From Arthrobacter sp. Bi26 (lineage in GTDB: Bacteria; Actinomycetota; Actinomycetes; Actinomycetales; Micrococcaceae), in the NCBI RefSeq assembly GCF_918697925.1, contig NZ_CAKKMF010000032.1:1-47076 (forward strand): 47,076 nucleotides of DNA. The letters run 5' to 3'. Shown piece after piece: positions 1 through 9,026 of this stretch. Positions within the stretch are counted from its first letter, which is position 1. The number at the start of each line of letters is the position of its first letter. The notes under the pieces were generated by a model. It did not search any database. It saw nothing but the letters and a program-made list of their open reading frames with translations, and was not told the origin of the DNA. A program made the translations under genes and the position numbers.

Positions 1-1
1 G

Positions 2-1003
2 GTCCCGCCCGTTGCCGCCAGCCCGCTGAACCTGCGCGGCGCCGTCGATCTCTCCGCCTTGAAACAGCGGCAGGCGCCGGCCTCTCCGGCACCGGCCGCG
101 CCCGGTCCTGCGGCCGCCGGCCCGGCCGGTTCTGCCGCAGGCCCCGCACCGGCAGCCGGCGCCGCCGACCACTCCGGCCGCCCGCTGCGCGTGGACGTGA
201 CCGAGGGCAACTTCCAGGAGCTCGTGGAGCTCTCGGCCCAGGTGCCAGTGGTGATCGCCCTCTGGGCCTCCTACTCGCCAGGCTCCGGCCAGCTGGTGGA
301 GGTCCTCGAAGACATCGTCGAGAGCTACGATGGCCGGCTGGTCCTCGGGGCCGCGGACATCGACGTCTTCCCGGAACTTGCCCAGGCCTTCCAGGTCCAG
401 GCCGTGCCGACCGCCGTCGCGGTCGTGAAGGGCCAGCCCGTTCCGCTCTTCCAGGGCGGCGCGGACGAACAGCAGGTACGCAGCCTGTTCGACGAACTCC
501 TCAAGGTCGCGGCCGCCAACGGCGTGACCGGACAGATTGGCACCGGCGGTCCCGGCGGCGGGGAACCGGAGGCCCCGCCGCTGCCGCCGCTGCACCAGGC
601 AGCGTTCGACGCGATCGAGGCCGGCGACTACGCTGCCGCGGCTGCCGCCTACCGGCAGGCCCTGAACGAGATGCCGGCCGACGCCGAGGCCAAGGCGGGC
701 CTGGCGCAGGTGGAACTCATGGCGCGCCTGCAGACCTTCACGGGGCCCGAGGCAGATGCCCTCCGCCGGCTCGCCGCCGACGAGCCGGACAACCTCGAGG
801 CCCAGCTCGGCGTTGCGGACTTGGATATCGCCGGCGGCCACATCGAGGACGGCCTCGGCCGGATCGTGACGTTCATTGGCCGGAACTTCGGCCCGGAACG
901 GGAGACCGCCCGCGTCCGGCTGCTGGAACTCTTCGACGTCGTCGGCACCGGTGACGAGCGTGTCGCCAAGGCCCGCCAGGGACTGGCCCGGGTGCTGTTC
1001 TAG
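2..1003 (+). CDS. YbbN/CnoX-like co-chaperone (thioredoxin-like + TPR), 5' end outside window
   Basis: Thioredoxin-fold plus TPR protein of the YbbN/CnoX family, cytoplasmic co-chaperones that hold unfolded clients. The frame is open from the first bases and encodes a conserved-looking N-terminus (SPLNLRGAVDLSALK), so the true start lies upstream; the TTG at 59 is probably internal. The visible 333 residues show an Ala/Pro-rich linker, a thioredoxin-like domain (about residues 60-165) and TPR-like helices to the end. The position of the redox CXXC is occupied by S-P-G-S after WASY, so a disulfide-exchange role is unlikely. Its TAG shares one base with the GTG of the next gene, suggesting translational coupling. 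Family assignment is firm; client range is unknown. Confidence 0.88.
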   Translation, partial: VPPVAASPLNLRGAVDLSALKQRQAPASPAPAAPGPAAAGPAGSAAGPAPAAGAADHSGRPLRVDVTEGNFQELVELSAQVPVVIALWASYSPGSGQLVEVLEDIVESYDGRLVLGAADIDVFPELAQAFQVQAVPTAVAVVKGQPVPLFQGGADEQQVRSLFDELLKVAAANGVTGQIGTGGPGGGEPEAPPLPPLHQAAFDAIEAGDYAAAAAAYRQALNEMPADAEAKAGLAQVELMARLQTFTGPEADALRRLAADEPDNLEAQLGVADLDIAGGHIEDGLGRIVTFIGRNFGPERETARVRLLELFDVVGTGDERVAKARQGLARVLF

Positions 1004-2103
1004 TGGGATCGGCACTCTTCGCGCCGCTGGAGCTGAGGTCCCTGCGGCTGCAGCACCGCGGCTGGGTGTCCCCGATGTGCCAGTACAGCTGCGAGCCCGG
1101 CACGGGCGAGGGGGTGCCCACCGACTGGCACCTCATGCACCTGGGCTCCTTTGCCACCGGGGGAGCGGCCCTCATCCTCACCGAGGCCAACTCCGTGAAC
1201 GCCGCGGGCAGGATCAGCCCCCGCGACGCCGGCCTCTACAACGACCACCAGGCCGCGGCCTGGGAACGCATCACGTCCTTCGTGCACCGCCACGGCACCG
1301 CTGAGACCAAGATCGGCACCCAGCTGGCGCACGCCGGCCGGAAGGCGTCGTCCTACTGGCCGTTCTCCGGCAAGAAGGGCAGTGTGCCGGCCTCCGAGGG
1401 CGGCTGGGACACTGTGGGTCCCGGTACCGGCGCGTTCGACGGTTACGCGCCGCCCTCGGCGATGACGGAAGCGCAGATCGACGGCGTGATCGCCGACTTC
1501 GCCGCTGCCGCCGTGCGGGCCGTCGACGCCGGGTTCGACACGATCGAAATCCATGGCGCCCACGGCTACCTGCTGCACCAGTTCCAGAGCCCACTGATCA
1601 ACGACCGCACGGACCGCTGGGGCGGGGACGAGACGGGCCGGAACAGGCTGACGCTCGCTGTGGTGGACGCTGTCCGCGCGGTCATCCCCGACTCCATGCC
1701 GCTGTTGCTGCGGATCTCTGCCTCGGACTGGGCGCCGGGCGGGATCGAGGCCGAGGCCTCGGTCCGGATGGCCAGCGCCGCTGCGGAGCGCGGAGTGGAC
1801 CTTGTGGACGTTTCCAGCGGCGGGGCCGTTGCCCACCAGCAGATTCCCGTGGGCCCCGGGTACCAGACCGGGTTCTCCGCCCGGATCCGGCGCGAAGCCG
1901 GGGTCAGGACCGGCACGGTGGGACTTTTGACCTCAGCCGGGCAGGCCGAGCACGCGGTGGCCACCGGCCAGGCCGACGGCGTGTTCATAGCCCGTGCCGC
2001 GCTGCGGGACCCGCACTGGTGGCTGCGCGCCGCGTTCGAGCTCGGCCATGACCTTGCGTGGCCGCCGCAGTACGAGCGGGCCATACCCCGGCATTTGTTT
2101 TAG
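1003..2103 (+). CDS. NADH:flavin oxidoreductase, old yellow enzyme family (YqjM-like)
   Basis: FMN-dependent ene-reductase of the old yellow enzyme family, YqjM-like branch, 366 residues. It should reduce activated C=C bonds with NAD(P)H in the cytoplasm; the natural substrate is not evident. Cys26 and Tyr28 (SPMCQYS) sit exactly where YqjM has its redox-tuning Cys26 and Tyr28. His184 and His187 (IHGAHGYLLHQF) are the substrate-anchoring His pair, followed by the family motif SPLINDRTDRWGG. The GTG start overlaps the stop of the upstream gene by one base, so this start is preferred and the two are probably one transcript. Confidence 0.92.
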   Translation: MGSALFAPLELRSLRLQHRGWVSPMCQYSCEPGTGEGVPTDWHLMHLGSFATGGAALILTEANSVNAAGRISPRDAGLYNDHQAAAWERITSFVHRHGTAETKIGTQLAHAGRKASSYWPFSGKKGSVPASEGGWDTVGPGTGAFDGYAPPSAMTEAQIDGVIADFAAAAVRAVDAGFDTIEIHGAHGYLLHQFQSPLINDRTDRWGGDETGRNRLTLAVVDAVRAVIPDSMPLLLRISASDWAPGGIEAEASVRMASAAAERGVDLVDVSSGGAVAHQQIPVGPGYQTGFSARIRREAGVRTGTVGLLTSAGQAEHAVATGQADGVFIARAALRDPHWWLRAAFELGHDLAWPPQYERAIPRHLF

Positions 2104-2180
2104 ACCGCCGGTGGCGGAGGCGGTTCGCGCGGGCGGAAACCTACGCCTTGCGGACGATCCTTTTCGCGCCGGCGGAGCGT

Positions 2181-2186
2181 TAGTCT
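2181..2186 (+). promoter_or_regulatory. -10 box TAGTCT, leaderless promoter of ABC ATPase
   Basis: TAGTCT lies 6 nt before the ATG at 2193, so the transcript should begin at or next to the start codon. No Shine-Dalgarno sequence is present. Confidence 0.6.
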
Positions 2187-2192
2187 GGCGTC

Positions 2193-2971
<779 letters not shown>

Positions 2972-2990
<19 letters not shown>

Positions 2991-4543
2991 GGCTCAAGCT
3001 GACCCTGCTGCGCAACAGCGTCCGGCGCAGCCCGTGGCAGCTTGTGGGCCTCGGGATCGGCACCCTGTATGCCCTGGGAATCGTGGTTCTGCTTGCGGGC
3101 GGGCTGTTCGTCCTGCGCGGCCAGGAGATCGAGCTCGCGCAGACCGTGGTGGTCCTGGGCGGCGCGACGGCCCTGCTGGGCTGGGCCATCGTTCCGGTCG
3201 CGGTCTCCGCCGCGGACATGACCCTGGACCCTGCCCGCTTCACCACCTTCGCCGTGCCCATGCCGCAGCTGCTGGCAGGGCTGGCGCTGGGCGGCCTGAT
3301 CGGCATTCCGGGCCTGGCAACCTCGCTGGTTGCCCTCGCCACGGTGGGCACCTGGTCCCGCAGCCTGCCGGCCGCGTCCGGCGCCCTGGTGGGTGCCGTG
3401 CTGGGCGTGCTGAGCTGCGTCGTGCTCTCCAAGGTCGTGACCACGGCCACCGCCGGCCTGGCAAGCTCCCGGCGCTTCAAGGACATCAGCGCCGTCGCCT
3501 TCCTCATCCCGCTCGTGCTCACAGGCCCCATCGTGGCGGGCATCGCGAGGGGAATCGCGGGTTCGGGCGATTTCCTGACCAGCCTGGCCCGGACACTGTC
3601 CTGGACGCCGGCCGGGGCGGCCTTCGCGCTCGGCGGCGACCTCGCCGCCGGCAACTACGCGGCCGCGGCCGTGAAATTCCTCATCGCCCTGGCCACACTG
3701 GCGGGCCTGGCCCTGGCGTGGAAGGTCCTGCTGCAGCGTGCCCTGGTGACCCCGCCCTACGCCGGGACCGCCAAGCGGCGGACCGGCGGCGCGGGCCTGT
3801 TCAGGCTGCTCCCGGCGACACCGGCCGCCGCCGTCGCCGCGAGGTCCCTGTACTACTGGCTGCGGGATCCCCGCTATGCCGGCGCGCTGGTGGTGGTTCC
3901 GCTGCTGCCCGTGCTGTTCCTGTTCCAAGGCAGCCAGAGCGGGTTCTACGGCCCGTTCCAGTTCGTCGGGCCGCTGACGGCCTTCCTTCTGGCCTGGTCC
4001 ATTTCCTCGGACGTCTCCTATGACAGCACCGCGTTCGCCCTGCACGTGGCCACCGGTGTGCGCGGCGCCGACGACCGCCTCGGCCGGGCGCTGGCGTGCC
4101 TGAGCTTCGCGCTGCCCGTGGTCCTCATCTTCAGTGTCGGACCGTTCTTCTTCACCGGCGACTGGGACAAGCTGCCTGCAGTCCTTGGCCTCTCGCTCGG
4201 CGTCCTCTTCAGCGGTCTGGGCCTGGCCTCGGTGATCTCGGCGCGCTACACCGTGAGCGTCCCGCTGCCGGGAGACAGCCCGTTCAAGAAACCGCCGGGC
4301 AACGTGGCCCAGACCCTCGCCGTGCAGTTCGGCGGCATGGCCGTGCTGATGGTACTTGTGGCGCCCGAAGTGGCACTCGTGGCCGCACAGTACATCACCG
4401 GCAGCCCCGTGCCGGGCTGGATCACGCTTGTCCTCGGACCCGTGCTGGGCCTCGCGCTTTTCGCCACCGGCGTGCGGGCCGGCGGAGCATGGCTGGACCG
4501 GCGGGGGCCGGAGCTGCTGGCACAACTGGCCGTCAACCGCTGA
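2972..4543 (+). CDS. ABC transporter permease, multi-pass membrane protein
   Basis: Membrane subunit of the ABC transporter, 523 residues. The ATG at 2972 (MVAHLLRLKLTLLRNS) lies 19 bases inside the ATPase gene; a longer upstream frame exists but reads as low-complexity Arg/Pro and is rejected. About a dozen hydrophobic segments are visible, more than the six of a minimal ABC-2 permease, so it could carry a fused pair of membrane halves and may work without a partner. No substrate-specific motif is recognised. Export is inferred from the ATPase type and the absence of a solute-binding protein. Confidence 0.85.
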
Positions 4544-4603
4544 CGGGTGCATGCTGGGAGTGCCCGGACTCGAACGCCAGGTAAGCCAGGTAAAGGCAGG
4601 ATC

Positions 4604-5386
4604 ATGGAAGTTGTCATCCTTCCCGGAAGCAAGCAGATCGCGTCGCTTGCGGCGGACGCGGTGGAGGCCCTTCTTCGCCGCAAGCCCGACGCCGTGCTGG
4701 GCCTGGCAACCGGTTCCTCGCCGCTGCCGATCTACGGCGAGCTGGCCCTACGGCACGAGCGCGACGGCCTGGACTTCAGCCAGGTCCGCGCCTTCGCCCT
4801 GGATGAGTACGTGGGACTGCCCGCCGGCCACCCGGAGTCCTACCGGGAGGTGATCGCGCGCGAGTTCACCGCCCGCGTGAACATCAGCCCGGCCAACGTC
4901 CACGTGCCCGACGGCGCCGCGGCGGACATCCCGGCAGCCTGCCAGGAGTATGAAGACGCCATCCGCGCCGCCGGGGGAGTGGACCTGCAGCTCCTCGGCG
5001 TCGGAACGGACGGCCACATCGGGTTCAATGAACCGGGCTCGTCGCTGGCGTCCCGGACCCGGATCAAGACCCTGATCGAGCAGACACGCCGGGACAACGC
5101 ACGGTTTTTCGGCAGCCTGGCCGCCGTGCCGCACCACGTCCTGACCCAGGGCCTGGGCACCATCCTGGATGCCCGCCACGTCATCCTGGTCGCCACCGGT
5201 GCGCAAAAGGCCCAGGCCGTCCGGGATCTCGCGGAGGGCCCCGTCGCCGCCATCTGTGCGGCCTCCGTACTGCAGCTGCACCCGCACGCCACCGTCCTCC
5301 TGGACGAGGCGGCGGCGTCGTCGCTGCGGCTGGCGGACTACTACCGCCACAGCTACGACCACAAACCTGCCTGGCAGGGCCTTTAG
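4604..5386 (+). CDS. nagB: glucosamine-6-phosphate deaminase
   Basis: Converts glucosamine 6-phosphate to fructose 6-phosphate and ammonia, the last step of amino-sugar catabolism, in the cytoplasm. It has 260 residues, the usual family length. Diagnostic stretches are LDEYVGLPAGHPESYR near residue 70 and GVGTDGHIGFNEPGS near residue 130, with the catalytic Asp/His. The ATG at 4604 is chosen over an upstream in-frame ATG at 4547 because it is preceded by AAAGGCAGG and begins the conserved MEVVIL strand. No nagA lies beside it. It stands between the ABC transporter and a DUF3039 gene. Confidence 0.95.
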   Translation: MEVVILPGSKQIASLAADAVEALLRRKPDAVLGLATGSSPLPIYGELALRHERDGLDFSQVRAFALDEYVGLPAGHPESYREVIAREFTARVNISPANVHVPDGAAADIPAACQEYEDAIRAAGGVDLQLLGVGTDGHIGFNEPGSSLASRTRIKTLIEQTRRDNARFFGSLAAVPHHVLTQGLGTILDARHVILVATGAQKAQAVRDLAEGPVAAICAASVLQLHPHATVLLDEAAASSLRLADYYRHSYDHKPAWQGL

Positions 5387-5433
5387 GCCCCGACGCCGGC
5401 ATCCCGCAGGTCCGGCGGCGGACTTCCACCGGC

Positions 5434-5439
5434 TAAGAT
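5434..5439 (+). promoter_or_regulatory. -10 box TAAGAT, leaderless promoter of DUF3039 gene
   Basis: TAAGAT ends 7 nt before the ATG at 5447. This spacing favours ATG 5447 over the in-frame ATG at 5438, which would overlap the -10 element. Confidence 0.55.
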
Positions 5440-5446
5440 GGGTGTC

Positions 5447-5764
5447 ATGACTAGCATGACCGATCCTCTCGAAAACGATCCGATGCGCGAGCTCTCCGGA
5501 GCCGGGACGTCTACGGCCACGATCGAGCGCGAGGAACTGCGCCAGGAAGTTGAGCCCGGTGACCGGGAGCGCTTCTCGCACTACGTGCGCAAGGAAAAGA
5601 TCATGGAATCCGCGCTGACCGGTGACCCGGTCATCGCGCTCTGCGGCAAGGTCTGGACACCGGGCCGGGACCCCCAGAAGTTCCCCGTGTGCCCTGAATG
5701 CAAGGAAGTCTACGAGGGCCTGCGCCCCGGGAACGACGGCGGCAAGGGCTCCGGCGACAAGTAG
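5447..5764 (+). CDS. DUF3039 family zinc-ribbon-like protein
   Basis: Small acidic protein (105 residues) of the DUF3039 family, found mainly in actinobacteria; no biochemical function is known to me. The N-terminal half is rich in Glu/Arg. The C-terminal half has ALCGKVW, then FPVCPECKEVYEG, that is three cysteines in a C-x(n)-CPEC arrangement that could bind a metal with one further ligand. ATG 5447 is preferred from the -10 spacing; 5438 and 5456 are alternatives. It is followed by a terminator-like pair of hairpins and then the SF2 helicase on the same strand. Confidence 0.75.
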   Translation: MTSMTDPLENDPMRELSGAGTSTATIEREELRQEVEPGDRERFSHYVRKEKIMESALTGDPVIALCGKVWTPGRDPQKFPVCPECKEVYEGLRPGNDGGKGSGDK

Positions 5765-5780
5765 CGGCAGTACGGCAAAA

Positions 5781-5824
5781 ACGGAACAAGCAGGTTCCGT
5801 TAGCCGTCCCTGACGGCGTTTCTT
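5781..5824 (+). terminator. double hairpin, likely terminator of DUF3039 gene
   Basis: Two adjacent inverted repeats: ACGGAAC-6-GTTCCGT (5781-5800) and GCCGTC-3-GACGGC (5803-5817), the second followed by GTTTCTT. The position just after the stop at 5764 fits intrinsic termination. Confidence 0.6.
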
Positions 5825-5937
5825 CATGCTGGCGTGCCTTTGCGCCCCGATTTCCTGCTCTGTTGCTCTGCTGTCTTCCTGCTTGCCGGTCCATGCTGTC
5901 CGGGTACTTCCCTGTGCGGGATTCCGCCGGGTCCATC

Positions 5938-5976
5938 CGAAAAAGATTGGTGTTTTTGTGCTTAATTGGGTTTCTC
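5938..5976 (+). other. AT-rich pocket upstream of helicase, possible promoter region
   Basis: The gap 5765-6013 (249 bases) contains the terminator hairpins and this markedly AT-rich stretch with T-runs and TTAATT, unusual in this genome. It probably carries the helicase promoter. I could not fix a convincing -35/-10 pair. Confidence 0.35.
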
Positions 5977-6013
5977 CGTCGGCTGCAGCCATGCGCGGTT
6001 GGAGGGCGCCTCA

Positions 6014-7801
6014 ATGACAGAGACACTTTTCGGCGGACCCACGCTTCCCCCCGCCTATCCCGAGCGGGCTGCCTGGGGCACCGCCCCCAAGCTGCGCGCC
6101 TGGCAGCAGGAGGCGCTGGACAGCTACTTCAGCATCCATCCCAAGGATTTCCTTGCTGTGGCAACCCCCGGCGCAGGTAAGACCACGTTCGCCCTGCGCG
6201 TGGCGTCCATGCTCATCGATTCCGGTGTGGTCAACCGCGTGACCATCGTGGCGCCCACTGACCACCTGAAGCGCCAGTGGGCCGACGCCGCGGCGCGGGT
6301 GGGCATCGCGATCGACCCGAACTTCAAGAACGCCGACGGCCAGCATGGCCGCGGGTTCATCGGCGTCGCAGTGACCTACGCCCAGGTGGCCAGTAAGCCC
6401 ATGCTGCACCGCGCCAAGACCGAGGCCGCCCGCACGCTGGTGATCCTGGACGAAATCCACCACGGCGGCGAGGCGCTGTCCTGGGGCGACGGCCTGCGCG
6501 AGGCGTTCGACCCCGCGGCCCGCCGGCTGTCCCTGACCGGTACCCCGTTCCGTTCCGATACCTCGCCGATCCCGTTCGTGGAGTATGCCGAGGACCGCGA
6601 CGGGATCCGCCGCTCCAAGGCCGACTACACCTACGGTTACGGCAAGGCGCTGCGCGACCATGTGGTCCGCCCGGTCATGTTCATGGCGTACTCCGGCCAA
6701 ATGCGCTGGCGCACGAGCGCCGGGGACGAAATGGCGGCCTCGCTTGGAGAATCCGCCGTCACGAAGGACATCACCTCGCAGGCCTGGCGCACCGCGCTGA
6801 ACCCGGCCGGCGAATGGATCCCCGCCGTCCTTGCCGGCGCGGACAAACGTCTCAGCGAAGTCCGGCGCAGCGTCCCGGATGCCGGCGGCCTGGTCATTGC
6901 CACCGACCACGAGGACGCCCGCGCCTACGCCGGCCAGTTGAAGAAGATCACCGGCGAATCGCCCACCGTCATCCTCTCCGACGACGCCAAGGCCTCCAGC
7001 AAAATCGAGGAATTCACCGCCAGCGAGAAGCGCTGGATGGTGGCCGTCCGGATGGTTTCCGAAGGCGTGGACGTGCCGCGGCTGTCGGTCGGCGTCTATG
7101 CCACCTCGACCTCCACTCCGCTGTTCTTCGCCCAGGCCGTGGGGCGCTTCGTGCGTGCCCGCAAGCGCGGCGAGACGGCGTCGGTCTTCCTGCCCTCGGT
7201 GCCGCAGCTGATGGCGCTGGCCAACTCGATGGAGGCCGAACGCGACCACGCCCTGGACCGCCCGGAGAAGGAAGACAGCGACGGCCTCTTCAATCCTGAG
7301 GACTCCCTCATGGACGAGGCGAACCGCGAGGAGAAGGCCTCTGACTCCCTGATGAAGGGCAAGTTCGAGGCCCTCGACTCCCAGGCGTCCTTTGACCGCG
7401 TCCTCTTCGACGGCGGCGAGTTCGGCACCGGCGGCGAGGTGGGCTCGGAGGACGAGCTCGACTTCCTCGGAATCCCCGGCCTGCTCGACGCTGAACAGGT
7501 CGGCACGCTGTTGCGCCAGCGCCAGCACGAACAGCTGAACCGGAAGAACAAGCGCTCCCCGCAGGCTGACGCCCTACCCGCGGCAACCCCGGCCGTGCCG
7601 GACCACCGGATGCTCATGGACCTGCGCACCGAGCTGGCCAAAAACGTCGCGGCCTGGTCAGCCCGCACCGGGACCCCGCACGGGGTCATCCACACAAAAC
7701 TCCGCACCGTCTGCGGCGGCCCGGCCGTCGCGCAGGCCAACGAGGAGCAGCTGCAGACCCGGCTGCGCAAGCTCCAGGACTGGTTCATCGGCCGGAAGTA
7801 G
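6014..7801 (+). CDS. SF2 DEAD/DEAH-box-like helicase
   Basis: Superfamily 2 helicase or translocase of 595 residues. Motif I is TPGAGKTT (Lys56), motif II is DEIH (146-149), motif III is LTGTPFR, and motif VI is QAVGRFVRARK. The RecA-like pair spans about residues 20-430. An acidic linker follows, then a C-terminal region (about 520-595, ending LQDWFIGRK) that I do not recognise. The architecture resembles XPB/type-III-Res-like helicases of DNA repair or transcription, but the role is unproven. ATG 6014 is chosen because GGAGG lies a few bases upstream and TETLFGG starts the homologous part; an ATG at 5966 would add unlikely sequence. The DUF3039 gene precedes it. Confidence 0.88.
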   Translation: MTETLFGGPTLPPAYPERAAWGTAPKLRAWQQEALDSYFSIHPKDFLAVATPGAGKTTFALRVASMLIDSGVVNRVTIVAPTDHLKRQWADAAARVGIAIDPNFKNADGQHGRGFIGVAVTYAQVASKPMLHRAKTEAARTLVILDEIHHGGEALSWGDGLREAFDPAARRLSLTGTPFRSDTSPIPFVEYAEDRDGIRRSKADYTYGYGKALRDHVVRPVMFMAYSGQMRWRTSAGDEMAASLGESAVTKDITSQAWRTALNPAGEWIPAVLAGADKRLSEVRRSVPDAGGLVIATDHEDARAYAGQLKKITGESPTVILSDDAKASSKIEEFTASEKRWMVAVRMVSEGVDVPRLSVGVYATSTSTPLFFAQAVGRFVRARKRGETASVFLPSVPQLMALANSMEAERDHALDRPEKEDSDGLFNPEDSLMDEANREEKASDSLMKGKFEALDSQASFDRVLFDGGEFGTGGEVGSEDELDFLGIPGLLDAEQVGTLLRQRQHEQLNRKNKRSPQADALPAATPAVPDHRMLMDLRTELAKNVAAWSARTGTPHGVIHTKLRTVCGGPAVAQANEEQLQTRLRKLQDWFIGRK

Positions 7802-7857
7802 CCGCAATAAAAAGACAGCGGCACACAAGCAAGAGGCAAAAGCAGAGGGCAACAGCA

Positions 7858-7886
7858 GGGGGACCAGGCCGATGGCCTGGTCCCCC
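7858..7886. terminator. strong hairpin between convergent genes
   Basis: A perfect 13-bp stem, GGGGGACCAGGCC with loop GAT, lies between the convergent helicase and lipoprotein genes. It could stop transcription from both sides; the T-tract (TACTGTTTA) is weak. Confidence 0.75.
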
Positions 7887-7934
7887 TACTGTTTACCCTG
7901 CTCGGTTTAGCGCGATTCGGCTACTGGGCTATCG

Positions 7935-8282
7935 TTACTGGCCGGTGCCGCAGACCTGGCCGTAGGTCTGGCCTGCCGCGGTGTAGTCGGCCTTCATTTC
8001 CTCGAGCTTGGCGGTGTCCGGGGCGGGCTTGGCCGACTCGTCAAAGTATTCGATGATGGTCTGCAGCGGTGCCCGCAGGTCCTCGGAGGCCGCCGCCTTG
8101 ATGGGCCGCAGCTGGTTGGCAACTCTGGTCATGCCGGCCTTGTCCGACGTGGCCGACTGGGCGGAGACCACGGTCTTGACCCGGGCGCAGGTTTCCTCGT
8201 TGGTCAGCTGCGGCGTGGCCGAGCAGCCGGCCGCGCCGAGCAGCGCTCCGGCGGCAATCAGAACGGTCAGGGTTTTCTTCAT
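7935..8282 (-). CDS. small secreted lipoprotein
   Basis: A predicted lipoprotein of 115 residues with a textbook signal: MKK, a hydrophobic stretch, then the lipobox LGAAGC with Cys20 as the lipidation site. The mature part is helical and contains two cysteines (ETCARVK and YGQVCGTGQ) that could form one disulfide on the cell surface. I do not recognise the family. The ATG is supported by CGGAG 8 bases upstream. A CATAAT -10 candidate lies at 8312-8317 on the same strand. Confidence 0.8.
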   Translation of the reverse strand: MKKTLTVLIAAGALLGAAGCSATPQLTNEETCARVKTVVSAQSATSDKAGMTRVANQLRPIKAAASEDLRAPLQTIIEYFDESAKPAPDTAKLEEMKADYTAAGQTYGQVCGTGQ

Positions 8283-8366
8283 GGTGTACTCCGGGGTTCT
8301 ACGGGTCGGTCATTATGGCAAGACTGGCGATAGGGCAAGGATTTCGAGTCTACTGCGGCGGCGGGC

Positions 8367-9026
8367 TCAGAGGACATCGACGCCGCCGAGCTCCATCTCG
8401 GCCACGGCGTCGTCCAGGTCTTCTCCGATTCCGACCGTCAAACCGCGCAGCACCGTGACGGAATAGCCGGCCTGGACGGCATCCAGGGCGGTCGCCTTGA
8501 CGCAGTAGTCCGTGGCGATCCCCACCACCACGATGTCCTCAACGTCGTGGCTCTGCAGCCAGTCATCCAGACCGATCGCATCGTCGCCAACGGCGAAGGG
8601 ACTCAATGCTTCGTCGGTGTCGGTGCCGGTGCCGGAAACAGGCATGGCACCAGGCTTGCGGTCCCCGGTGGGGACGTCGTCCTCGGGGGCCAGGAGCCCT
8701 TCGAAGCCGGAGTATGCCGCGGCGAACTGGCCTTTGCGGAAGTACGCCTGGATGTGTTCGGGATCGAGATCGGGATGCAGGTCGGCCCCGCGGGTGCCGG
8801 CCACGCAGTGCGGCGGCCAGCTGTCCACGAAATCAGGTTCCTCCGAGAAATGCGCACCGGGTTCGATGTGCCAGTCCTGGGTGGCCACGACGTGGTCAAA
8901 CTGGCCATGGTGTGCGTCAACGTACTCGCTGATCTCCCCGGCGAGGTTCGCCCCGCCGGGGACGGGCAGGGCACCTCCCTCACAGAAGTCGTTTTGGACG
9001 TCAACGATGATCAGGGCGCGGGACAT
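8367..9026 (-). CDS. pncA: nicotinamidase
   Basis: Isochorismatase-fold nicotinamidase that hydrolyses nicotinamide to nicotinate for NAD salvage. Catalytic triad Asp9, Lys98, Cys175; metal ligands Asp51, His53, His59 and His73 match the PncA pattern with an offset of two. Length 219 residues, about 30 more than M. tuberculosis PncA; the excess is an acidic, Thr/Gly-rich insertion at roughly residues 113-145, between the active-site Lys and Cys. The ATG follows the pncB stop with no gap, so translation is coupled to pncB, which makes the next enzyme in the pathway. Confidence 0.94.
   Translation of the reverse strand: MSRALIIVDVQNDFCEGGALPVPGGANLAGEISEYVDAHHGQFDHVVATQDWHIEPGAHFSEEPDFVDSWPPHCVAGTRGADLHPDLDPEHIQAYFRKGQFAAAYSGFEGLLAPEDDVPTGDRKPGAMPVSGTGTDTDEALSPFAVGDDAIGLDDWLQSHDVEDIVVVGIATDYCVKATALDAVQAGYSVTVLRGLTVGIGEDLDDAVAEMELGGVDVL

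Noticed and set aside
5826..6017. A 63-codon frame on the plus strand before the helicase, whose TGA overlaps the helicase ATG
   Set aside because: Cys/Leu-rich composition without pattern, no ribosome-binding site, and it runs through terminator flank and the AT-rich pocket; overlap probably by chance.
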